DNA of 6,588 bases from Burkholderiaceae bacterium. Lineage in GTDB: Bacteria; Pseudomonadota; Gammaproteobacteria; Burkholderiales; Burkholderiaceae_D. Positions 1-5,904 of this stretch are shown here, piece by piece. Below the pieces are notes generated by a model. That model was given only the letters and a program-made list of their open reading frames with translations, was not told where the DNA came from and did not search any database. The stretch's first letter is position 1. The number at the start of each line of letters is the position of its first letter. The translations under genes were made by a program, and so were the position numbers. The stretch covers positions 1 through 6,588 of the forward strand of contig JAIELO010000360.1 of NCBI GenBank assembly GCA_019752915.1. The letters run 5' to 3'.

Positions 1-1
1 T

Positions 2-109
2 CCACCGAGCCCGGTGCCGGAAGCCGATAGCTGGGCCATGCTGCTGGCCGGTCTGGGACTGCTGGGCGTAGTATCCCGCTGGCGCGCCCGGCGTAGCACG
101 CAGCGCTAG
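2..109 (+). CDS. PEP-CTERM sorting-domain protein, C-terminal fragment (5' end outside window)
   Basis: This is the last 35 codons of a gene that begins upstream of the window, ending at TAG 107-109. The tail reads PVPEADSWAMLLAGLGLLG, followed by VVSRWRARRSTQR. It has the three parts of a PEP-CTERM signal: a short VPEP-like motif (here VPEA), a hydrophobic transmembrane stretch of about 18 residues, and a basic cytoplasmic end with five arginines. In this family the tail is recognised and processed by an exosortase (EpsH/XrtA type), and the mature protein is exported to the surface or extracellular matrix. The VPEA variant in place of VPEP is, from memory, common in Oxalobacteraceae. Nothing can be said about the function of the missing N-terminal part. 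The frame is open from the window edge to the stop, and the motif leaves little doubt about strand and frame. Confidence 0.85.
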   Translation, partial: PPSPVPEADSWAMLLAGLGLLGVVSRWRARRSTQR

Positions 110-137
110 GCCAGCCACCCTGCCCGCTGCGGGCTTT
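99..137 (+). terminator. Possible weak terminator after the PEP-CTERM gene
   Basis: Two alternative stems lie at and just after the stop codon. CGCAGCG (99-105) can pair with CGCTGCG (125-131), and the compact hairpin GCCCG (122-126)/CGGGC (130-134) has a CTG loop. The compact hairpin is followed by only TTT (135-137), so it is a poor intrinsic terminator. It is called because it lies between a stop codon and a new promoter on the same strand. Confidence 0.35.
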
Positions 138-162
138 CCACGCAGCTAGTAGCAGCGTCGTT

Positions 163-168
163 TATAAT
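163..168 (+). promoter_or_regulatory. -10 box (TATAAT) of the probable map-glnD promoter
   Basis: TATAAT at 163-168 matches the sigma-70 -10 consensus exactly and sits in the only long intergenic space before map. No good -35 box is seen at 16-18 nt spacing (the bases around 139-146 are CACGCAGC), so the promoter may depend on the strong -10 or on an activator. Transcription would start near 175, giving a leader of about 110 nt before the preferred map start codon. Confidence 0.6.
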
Positions 169-185
169 CTCCCCATATTCAGCAA

Positions 186-257
186 GCCGCAGCGGCACCC
201 GCCGCGCGCCGCCTGCTTTCCGACGCTGCGGCCAGGGCCTCCCTGAGCAGCGTTTTT
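186..257 (+). promoter_or_regulatory. map leader with two mutually exclusive stems (attenuator-like)
   Basis: GCCGCAGCG (186-194) is perfectly complementary to CGCTGCGGC (224-232), a 9-bp stem with a 29-nt loop. The right arm of that stem can instead pair downstream. CGCTGC (224-229) pairs with GCAGCG (247-252), stacked on an inner AGGG (234-237)/CCCT (241-244) stem, and this hairpin runs directly into TTTTT (253-257). The second structure looks like an intrinsic terminator and the first like its antiterminator. No ATG or GTG leader peptide is present between the -10 box and map. This is what the sequence shows; function is inferred. In G+C-rich DNA such pairings can arise by chance. Confidence 0.4.
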
Positions 258-285
258 GACCGTTTACCTAGCTGATTCTATTCCT

Positions 286-1104
286 ATGCCTATTTCCATC
301 AAATCCGCCGAAGACATCGCTGGCATGCGCGTTGCGGGGCGCCTCGGCTCCGAAGTGCTGGACTACATTACGCCCTTCGTCAAAGCCGGCGTCACCACCG
401 GCGAGATCGACCGCCTGTGCCACGAATACATGGTGAATGTACAAGGCACCATCCCGGCGCCACTGAATTACTGCCCACCCGGCTACACGCCCTACCCGAA
501 AGCCATCTGCACTTCCGTCAATGACGTGATCTGCCACGGCATCCCGGGTGACAAAGTGCTCAAGAACGGCGACGTCGTCAATCTCGACATCACCGTCATC
601 AAAGATGGCTACCATGGTGACAATAGCCGCATGTTCTTCATCGGCGAACCGTCCATCATGGCCAAGCGCCTGTCCGACATCACCTACGAATGCATGTGGC
701 TGGGCATCGCCAAAGTCAAACCGGGCGCCTATCTGGGCGACATCGGCCACGCCATCCAGCAGCACGCGGAAAAAGCCGGCTACAGCGTGGTGCGCGAGTT
801 TTGCGGCCACGGCATCGGCAAGATTTTCCATGAAGAGCCGCAAGTGCTGCACTACGGCCGTCCCGGCACGCTGGAACAACTGCAGGCTGGCATGATCTTC
901 ACCATTGAACCGATGATCAACGCGGGCAAGCGCGAAATCCGTGAAATGGGTGATGGCTGGACTATCAAAACCAAAGATCGTTCGCTGTCGGCACAGTGGG
1001 AACACACCATTCTGGTCACCGAGACCGGCTATGAAATTCTGACCCTGTCGGCTGGCAGCCCGCCACCACCGGCTTTTATTCTCAACGCCGCCCAGCCAGC
1101 CTGA
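286..1104 (+). CDS. map: Type I methionine aminopeptidase
   Basis: This cytoplasmic metalloenzyme removes the initiator methionine from nascent proteins when the second residue is small. The product is 272 aa, near the usual 260-270. The pita-bread (M24) fold is complete. The five metal ligands are visible as D101 (in NLDITVIKDG), D112 (HGD), H175 (GHGIG), E208 (TIEPM) and E239 (WEHTI). The substrate-contacting histidines H84 (CHGIP) and H182 (FHEEP) are also present. ATG 286 is chosen because MPISIK aligns with the E. coli start MAISIK. An in-frame TTG at 256 would add ten unconserved residues and lies in a possible terminator T-run. Neither start has a clear Shine-Dalgarno sequence. Around residues 60-71 there is a short insert (CPPGYTPY) relative to E. 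coli, which I recall from related betaproteobacteria. The gene is followed after 6 nt by glnD, the same pairing as in E. coli. Confidence 0.96.
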   Translation: MPISIKSAEDIAGMRVAGRLGSEVLDYITPFVKAGVTTGEIDRLCHEYMVNVQGTIPAPLNYCPPGYTPYPKAICTSVNDVICHGIPGDKVLKNGDVVNLDITVIKDGYHGDNSRMFFIGEPSIMAKRLSDITYECMWLGIAKVKPGAYLGDIGHAIQQHAEKAGYSVVREFCGHGIGKIFHEEPQVLHYGRPGTLEQLQAGMIFTIEPMINAGKREIREMGDGWTIKTKDRSLSAQWEHTILVTETGYEILTLSAGSPPPPAFILNAAQPA

Positions 1105-1110
1105 GTCGTT

Positions 1111-3693
1111 ATGAGCACGCCAGCGATGAAGAAGGAACTGCGCGAGCAGCTGAAACGTCAATTGAAGGATGACCGCGCGCTGGTCATTGCTGGTTTCCGT
1201 GCCGACGGCATGCCGGAGAAACTGCTACGTAGCCTGCGCCAGAGCGTCGACGCGGTACTGTCCACGGCGTGGTTTGCCGCCGGCCTGCCGGAACGCACCG
1301 CGCTGGTCGGTGTCGGCGGTTACGGTCGTGGCGAACTGTTTCCCCAGTCTGACGTCGACCTGCTGATTCTGCTGGAGCAGGCACCGGATGCGGCCACCAC
1401 GGCGCGTCTCGAAGAACTGGTGCAACTGCTGTGGGATCTGGGGCTGGAAATTGGCCACAGCATCCGTACCGTCGATGAATGTCTGAGCGAATCGGCGGCC
1501 GATATCACGGTGCAAACTAGCTTGCTGGAAGCGCGCCTGATCTGCGGCGATCTGCCCCTGTTCGGCGTGCTGCAGGAACGCTATCGGGCCGCCATGGATC
1601 CGCGCGCCTTCTACCACGCCAAAGTACTGGAAATGCGGCTGCGCCACGCCAAGTACGAAGACACCGCCTTCAGCCTTGAACCCAATTGCAAGGAAAGCCC
1701 GGGCGGTCTGCGCGACCTGCAGGTGATTCTGTGGATGGTGAAAGCGGCCGGCGTCGCCAACTCGTGGCGCACGCTGGCCACCAGCGGCCTGATTACCCAG
1801 ACCGAAGCCAAGCAGTTGATGGAGAAAGAGCGCGCCTTCAAGGATATCCGCATCCGCCTGCACCTGCATGCGGGACGGCGCGAAGACCGGCTGGTGTTCG
1901 ACATCCAGACGGCCATCGCCGAATCACTGGGGCTGCAATCGACCGGCAGTGGCGCCAACATGCGCCGCGCCAGCGAATACCTGATGCAGCGCTACTACTG
2001 GGCGGCCAAAACGGTCACCCAGCTGAACATGATTCTGCTGCAGAATATCGAAGAACGACTATTCCCCAAAGCGGGCGTCACGGTGCCGATTAACCCGCGC
2101 TTCAACAACGTCGATGGCTTGATCGACATCAGTGAGGACGACACCTTTGCCAGCTCGCCCTCGGCCATGCTGGAAGTGTTCGCACTGATGACGGAACGCC
2201 AGTCGCTGCAAGGCATGACCTCGCGCACCCTGCGCGCGCTGTGGCATGAACGCTTCAAGATCGACGCCGAATTCCGCGCCGATCCGCGCAACCGCGCCCT
2301 GTTCCTGCGCATCATGCAGGCGCCGGTAGGACTGCTGCACGCACTGCGGCGCATGAACGACCTGTCGATTCTGGGGCGCTACCTGCCCAACTTCCGCAGG
2401 ATCGTCGGCCAGATGCAGCATGACCTGTTCCACGTCTACACGGTGGATCAGCACATCCTGATGGTGGTGCGCAATATGCGCCGCTTCGCGATGGCCGAAC
2501 ATGCTCACGAATACCCGTTCTGCAGCCAGCTGATGGCCAACTTCCCTACTCCGTGGCTGCTGTATCTGGGTGCACTGTTCCACGATATTGCCAAGGGCCG
2601 CGGTGGCGACCACTCGAAACTGGGCACGGTCGATGCGGAACAGTTCTGCCGCGAACACGCCATGAGCGAAGAAGACACCGAGCTGGTGGTGTTCATGGTG
2701 GAAAACCACCTGACCATGTCGCAAGTGGCGCAGAAACAGGATCTGTCGGATCCCGACGTAATTGCCGCTTTCGCCAATCTGGTCAAGGATGAACGCCACC
2801 TGACGGCGCTCTACCTGCTGACTGTCGCCGACATCCGTGGCACCAGCCCGAAAGTCTGGAACGCCTGGAAAGCCAAGCTGCTCGAAGATCTGTACCGGGT
2901 CACCCTGCGGGTGCTGGGCGGCGAGCCGCACAGCGCCGACCGCGAACTGAAAAACCGCCAGCAGGAAGCACTGGCCACGCTGCGCCTGTACGGTCTGGCG
3001 CCGGACGCCCACGAGGCATTATGGAAGCAGCTCGATATCGCCTACTTCCTGCGTCACGAAGCGTCCGACATCGCCTGGCAGACGCGTGCCCTGTGCGATC
3101 GTTACGACAGCGATAAACCGGTAGTCAGATGCCGTCTGGCGCCGATCGGTGAAGGCTTGCAGATTGCGGTCTATATCAAAGACCAGCCGGACCTGTTCGC
3201 GCGCATCTGCAGCTATTTCGATCGCAAGAATTTCAGCATCCTCGACGCCAAGATTCACACCACCCGGCACGGCTACGCGCTCGATACTTTCCTCGTGACG
3301 GAGCAGAACTTCGCCAACAGCTACCGCGACATCATCAGTCTGATCGAGCACGAACTGTGCGCCCTGCTGACCAGCGTGGAGGCTTTACCGGCGCCGGGCA
3401 AAGGCCGTTTATCGCGCCTGTCGCGCACCTTCCCGATCCAGCCGACGGTCGATCTGCGTCCCGACGAACGGGGCCAGTACTACCTGCTGTCGATTGCCGC
3501 CAATGACCGCACCGGCCTGCTGTATTCGATTGCCAATGTGCTGGCCAAATATAAAATCAATCTGCACACCGCCAAAGTGATGACGCTGGGCGAGCGGGTC
3601 GAGGATGTATTCCTGATCGATAGCCCGACCCTCAACGTGGCGCGTAACCAGATCCAGTTCGAAACCGATCTACTCGACGCCATCAAAGTTTAA
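1111..3693 (+). CDS. glnD: Bifunctional PII uridylyltransferase / uridylyl-removing enzyme
   Basis: GlnD is the glutamine sensor of nitrogen control. It adds UMP to PII proteins (GlnB/GlnK) when glutamine is low and removes it when glutamine is high, thereby steering glutamine synthetase adenylylation and NtrBC. The 860-aa product has the full family layout. The nucleotidyltransferase domain has GGYGRGELFPQSDVDLL at 69-85, with catalytic D81 and D83. A GlnD linker follows (KESPGGLRDLQ, 194-204). The HD hydrolase domain has HVYTVDQH at 441-448, the HD pair H491-D492 in LFHDIAKG, H501, and ENHLTMS at 531-537. Two C-terminal ACT domains lie at about 684-755 and 788-860; these bind glutamine in the family. 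ATG 1111 is 6 nt after the map stop, so translational coupling is likely. The only Shine-Dalgarno-like bases (TGAG, 1102-1105) overlap that stop. A second ATG at codon 6 is possible. No damage is visible. Confidence 0.97.
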   Translation: MSTPAMKKELREQLKRQLKDDRALVIAGFRADGMPEKLLRSLRQSVDAVLSTAWFAAGLPERTALVGVGGYGRGELFPQSDVDLLILLEQAPDAATTARLEELVQLLWDLGLEIGHSIRTVDECLSESAADITVQTSLLEARLICGDLPLFGVLQERYRAAMDPRAFYHAKVLEMRLRHAKYEDTAFSLEPNCKESPGGLRDLQVILWMVKAAGVANSWRTLATSGLITQTEAKQLMEKERAFKDIRIRLHLHAGRREDRLVFDIQTAIAESLGLQSTGSGANMRRASEYLMQRYYWAAKTVTQLNMILLQNIEERLFPKAGVTVPINPRFNNVDGLIDISEDDTFASSPSAMLEVFALMTERQSLQGMTSRTLRALWHERFKIDAEFRADPRNRALFLRIMQAPVGLLHALRRMNDLSILGRYLPNFRRIVGQMQHDLFHVYTVDQHILMVVRNMRRFAMAEHAHEYPFCSQLMANFPTPWLLYLGALFHDIAKGRGGDHSKLGTVDAEQFCREHAMSEEDTELVVFMVENHLTMSQVAQKQDLSDPDVIAAFANLVKDERHLTALYLLTVADIRGTSPKVWNAWKAKLLEDLYRVTLRVLGGEPHSADRELKNRQQEALATLRLYGLAPDAHEALWKQLDIAYFLRHEASDIAWQTRALCDRYDSDKPVVRCRLAPIGEGLQIAVYIKDQPDLFARICSYFDRKNFSILDAKIHTTRHGYALDTFLVTEQNFANSYRDIISLIEHELCALLTSVEALPAPGKGRLSRLSRTFPIQPTVDLRPDERGQYYLLSIAANDRTGLLYSIANVLAKYKINLHTAKVMTLGERVEDVFLIDSPTLNVARNQIQFETDLLDAIKV

Positions 3694-3715
3694 ACGGGGC
3701 CAGTCCCCACAACAT

Positions 3716-3722
3716 AAAGAAG
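3716..3722 (+). promoter_or_regulatory. Ribosome binding site of the pseudouridine synthase gene
   Basis: AAAGAAG lies 7 nt before ATG 3730 and supports that start. It is the clearest Shine-Dalgarno-like sequence in the window. A short GGGG/CCCC hairpin (3696-3708) precedes it without a T-run, so it is unlikely to separate this gene from glnD. Confidence 0.5.
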
Positions 3723-3729
3723 CCGCATC

Positions 3730-4479
3730 ATGTCCGAAGAATTACTCCGTCTGTCCAAGCGCATGTCCGAACTGGGTCTGTGCTCCCGCCGCGAAGCCGA
3801 TGAATGGATCGCACGCGGCTGGGTCCGGGTCGACGGCAAAATCGTCTCGGAACTCGGCAGCAAGGTCTACCCCAGCCAGCGCGTGACGGTCGAACGTCAG
3901 GCTGCAGCCGAGCAGTCGAAACGCGTCACCATCCTGATCAACAAGCCGATGGGCTATGTCAGCGGACAGGCCGAAGATGGCTACCAGCCGGCCGTGGTGC
4001 TGGTGAAGCCGGAAAACCGCTGGCCCGATGATCCCTCGCCGGAACTGTTCCACCCGACCCAGTTACGTTCGCTGGTACCAGCCGGACGGCTCGACATCGA
4101 TTCCGTCGGTCTGCTGGTGCTGACCCAGGACGGCCGTGTCGCCAAACACCTGATCGGTGAAACCACCGACGTCGACAAGGAGTATCTGGTGCGGGTCGAA
4201 TACACCCGCGTCGGCAAGCTGCCCGACAGCGATCTGAAGAAGCTCAACCATGGTCTGTGGATGGATGGCAAGCCGCTGCTGCCAGCCAAGGTACGCTGGC
4301 AGAATGAAGACCAGCTCAGCTTCACCCTGCGCGAAGGCAAAAAACGCCAGATCCGCCGCATGTGCGACATGGTGGGGCTGAAAGTAATCGGTCTGAAACG
4401 GGTACGCATCGGTAAAGTCAAGCTGGGCGACCTGCCGGTTGGTCAGTGGCGCTATCTGCGTCCGGAAGAACAGTTCTGA
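3730..4479 (+). CDS. RsuA/RluB/RluF-family rRNA pseudouridine synthase (RluF-like)
   Basis: This enzyme converts a specific uridine in rRNA to pseudouridine. Within the family, RluF acts on 23S U2604 (and tRNA-Tyr U35), RluB on U2605, RluE on U2457 and RsuA on 16S U516. The 249-aa protein starts with an S4 RNA-binding domain (residues 7-40, with GLCSRREADEWI). The catalytic domain contains NKPMGYVSG (71-79), the motif II sequence PAGRLDIDSVGLL (117-129) with catalytic D122, KEYLVRVE (150-157), and the closing motif GKKRQIRRMCD (203-213) followed by LKRVRIG. RluF is my best guess from the QIRRMC motif and the short tail, but the subfamily cannot be fixed by eye, so no symbol is given. The stretch between NKPMG and GRLD is about 17 residues longer than I recall for E. 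coli RluF. The gene follows glnD by 36 nt on the same strand and is probably cotranscribed with it. Confidence 0.92.
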   Translation: MSEELLRLSKRMSELGLCSRREADEWIARGWVRVDGKIVSELGSKVYPSQRVTVERQAAAEQSKRVTILINKPMGYVSGQAEDGYQPAVVLVKPENRWPDDPSPELFHPTQLRSLVPAGRLDIDSVGLLVLTQDGRVAKHLIGETTDVDKEYLVRVEYTRVGKLPDSDLKKLNHGLWMDGKPLLPAKVRWQNEDQLSFTLREGKKRQIRRMCDMVGLKVIGLKRVRIGKVKLGDLPVGQWRYLRPEEQF

Positions 4480-4489
4480 TGGTCCGCAC

Positions 4490-4517
4490 GCGAGCGTGAA
4501 CCGGACGCCACGCTCGC
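4490..4517 (+). terminator. Hairpin at the end of the map-glnD-pseudouridine synthase unit
   Basis: GCGAGCGTG (4490-4498) and CACGCTCGC (4509-4517) form a perfect 9-bp stem with a 10-nt loop, 10 nt after the stop codon. What follows is AGCTCATTTC rather than a proper T-run. It may be a weak intrinsic terminator or a 3'-end stabilising hairpin. Its position between two apparent transcription units supports a 3'-end role. Confidence 0.55.
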
Positions 4518-4535
4518 AGCTCATTTCACGATTTA

Positions 4536-4588
4536 AACGGCCAATTTAACACTTTACCGTTTTGCAACGGATTGCTTCGTGCTAGCAT
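4536..4588 (+). promoter_or_regulatory. Candidate promoter with repeated AACGG words before the solute-binding protein gene
   Basis: A moderate sigma-70-like promoter is possible with TTGCAA (4562-4567) as -35 and TAGCAT (4583-4588) as -10, but the spacer is only 15 nt. The pentamer AACGG occurs at 4536-4540 and 4566-4570 and inverted as CCGTT at 4557-4561. The last two form a small palindrome over the -35 box. The region is A+T-richer than its surroundings. Both the promoter and any operator role are inferred. Confidence 0.35.
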
Positions 4589-4621
4589 CAGTTATCACTC
4601 AACCATCCGGTACCGCAGCAC

Positions 4622-5428
4622 GTGGCAAAACTGCTTCTGGCCCTGTTAATGTCGATCTGCTACATGGGAGCTCCCCATGCAGCCGATATTGCCGTGACCA
4701 TTTACGCAGACGCGGGCTATCCACCCTATTCCTATGAACAGGGCGGTAGAGCTGCCGGGCTGTATTACGAAATCGTCAGTACCGCCGTCAAGCGCATGCG
4801 TGGTTACAAGGTCGACATCCAGCCTGTGCCATGGAAACGCGGCATGAACCTGCTAAAATCCGGCAAGGGTTTCGCGCTATTTCCCCCTTACCATAACACC
4901 CGCGACGAACCGTGGACCTGGCCGTATTCGCTGCCCCTGTTCGATGAAAAAGTGATCGCCATCTGCCGCAAAGATGTGGTTAACGCCAAGCCGCGCAAAC
5001 GCTGGCCGGAAGACTTTTACGGTCTCACCATCGGCAACAACGCCGGCTTTATTGTCGGCGGCGAGAGTTTCGAAGAGGCGGTGCGGGCCGGCCGTATCAA
5101 GGTGGAAGAAGCCAAGGACAACGCCACCAACATTATCAAGATGGGCCTGAAACGTATCGACTGCTACATCAACGACCGCGTTTCGATTCAATGGACTCGC
5201 AAGCAGCTCAAGGCCGAAGGCAAGTATGATGAAGGCGGCACCCACGCTGAGTTGGTGGAAGCGATCGTAATCGCCACCGAGCAGGGTTTTCTCGGCTACA
5301 CTGACCGCGATCAGGGCCGCTACACCTACAAGAGCGATTTCGTGAAACAGTTCGACAGCGTGATCTACCAGATGAAGCGTAACGGCGAAATCGATAACAT
5401 CGCCCGTGCCTTCTTCAAAACGCACTAA
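4622..5428 (+). CDS. Periplasmic solute-binding protein, family 3 (orphan)
   Basis: This is an extracellular solute-binding protein of the SBP_bac_3 type, the class that binds polar amino acids and similar small molecules in the periplasm. The 268-aa precursor starts with a signal peptide (MAKLLLALLMSICYMGAPHA, cleavage near residue 20-21). Typical family segments follow: GYPPYSYEQGGRAAGLYYEI near 32-51, the acidic/aromatic PYHNTRDEPWTWP around 89-101, and the second-lobe segment YGLTIGNNAGFIVG near 133-146. Two mature cysteines, C115 and C181, could form a disulfide. GTG 4622 is chosen because the hydrophobic signal core is lost if translation starts at the next ATG (codon 10); no upstream in-frame ATG exists after the TAG at 4583. 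No Shine-Dalgarno sequence is evident. No permease or ATPase gene is adjacent, so it may serve a distant transporter or a sensing role. The ligand cannot be predicted. Confidence 0.85.
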   Translation: MAKLLLALLMSICYMGAPHAADIAVTIYADAGYPPYSYEQGGRAAGLYYEIVSTAVKRMRGYKVDIQPVPWKRGMNLLKSGKGFALFPPYHNTRDEPWTWPYSLPLFDEKVIAICRKDVVNAKPRKRWPEDFYGLTIGNNAGFIVGGESFEEAVRAGRIKVEEAKDNATNIIKMGLKRIDCYINDRVSIQWTRKQLKAEGKYDEGGTHAELVEAIVIATEQGFLGYTDRDQGRYTYKSDFVKQFDSVIYQMKRNGEIDNIARAFFKTH

Positions 5429-5450
5429 CACGGCTGCGCGCCGATCTGCC

Positions 5451-5894
5451 ATGCCCGTCGAGCTTGCCCCGCTGCTGCCCTTTCCACTTCGCAAGGAATG
5501 TCCGCCCGGCGCCTGCGACTGCCAGCGTGACGCCTTGCTCGATCAATGGCAGAGTCAGCCCGAGTCGGCCGATATCCGCATCATGCGCCTGACCCGTGAG
5601 GAAGAAAAACAGCTGCTGGCGCGCATCGAATCGCTGGAAACGTATGCGGACCTGTGCCGCATCGAACAGCGACTGCTGGACTTGCTGGGCGTGGAGCTAA
5701 CGATTACCCCCAGTGTCAACGGCGTGCGCACGGTCATGGGCTTGCAGATCCGCCTGACGCCCAGACCCGGCTTGTGCCGCCGCACCCGTGAAGCCGTACC
5801 CGCCGCCGTGCGACTCTGCCTGACGCGCCATCCCGAGATCGTGTATGCCCTGCTCGATGCAGGCGACCTGCTCGGTGGCACGGCAGCACCCTAG
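5451..5894 (+). CDS. Conserved-looking small cysteine-motif protein of unknown function
   Basis: I do not recognise a named family with a known function. The 147-aa product begins with a proline-rich stretch (MPVELAPLLPFPLRKE) and then has ECPPGACDCQRDALL, a CX4CXC cysteine cluster (C17, C22, C24) that could bind zinc or an iron-sulfur centre. Residues about 45-80 (LTREEEKQLLARIESLE onward) are charged and likely helical. The C-terminal half has GVRTVMGLQIRL, PGLCRRTREAVPAAVRLCL (107-125) and RHPEIVYALLD (126-136). There is no signal peptide or membrane segment, so it is probably cytoplasmic. ATG 5451 is preferred. A GTG at 5406 in the same frame would overlap the upstream gene by 23 nt and add 15 low-complexity residues. 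Neither has a clear ribosome binding site. It lies 22 nt after the solute-binding protein gene and is probably cotranscribed. I have a vague memory of similar unannotated proteins in Oxalobacteraceae, which a search would have to confirm. Confidence 0.75.
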   Translation: MPVELAPLLPFPLRKECPPGACDCQRDALLDQWQSQPESADIRIMRLTREEEKQLLARIESLETYADLCRIEQRLLDLLGVELTITPSVNGVRTVMGLQIRLTPRPGLCRRTREAVPAAVRLCLTRHPEIVYALLDAGDLLGGTAAP

Positions 5895-5899
5895 GTGCT
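5885..5899. terminator. Short inverted repeat between convergent genes
   Basis: AGCACC (5885-5890) and GGTGCT (5894-5899) form a 6-bp stem with a CTA loop spanning the TAG stop of the small gene, 6 nt from the stop of the convergent channel gene. There is no T-run on either strand. It could slow polymerase at the convergent junction, but the support is weak. Confidence 0.25.
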
Positions 5900-5904
5900 T
5901 GCAG

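Noticed and set aside
268..1161. Long open frame on the minus strand opposite map (297 codons)
   Set aside because: It lies opposite a gene with all catalytic residues intact, its translation shows no recognisable domain, and long antisense frames are expected in G+C-rich coding DNA.
2059..3012. Long open frame on the minus strand opposite glnD (317 codons)
   Set aside because: It is the antisense shadow of the GlnD HD-domain region, rich in His/Gln/Val from reversed codons, with no family features.
3696..3708. GGGG/CCCC hairpin after glnD as a terminator
   Set aside because: The stem is only 4 bp and is followed by ACAACATAAA with no T-run; the next gene starts 36 nt after glnD and is more likely cotranscribed.
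4608..4615. CGGTACCG palindrome just before the GTG start as an operator
   Set aside because: A single 8-bp palindrome with no second copy nearby is too short to support a binding site.
4622..4684. Lipoprotein signal at Cys13 of the solute-binding protein
   Set aside because: The residues before Cys13 (MSI) do not fit a lipobox, which needs a small residue at -1, and the hydrophobic core plus a later PHAA site fit an ordinary signal peptide better.
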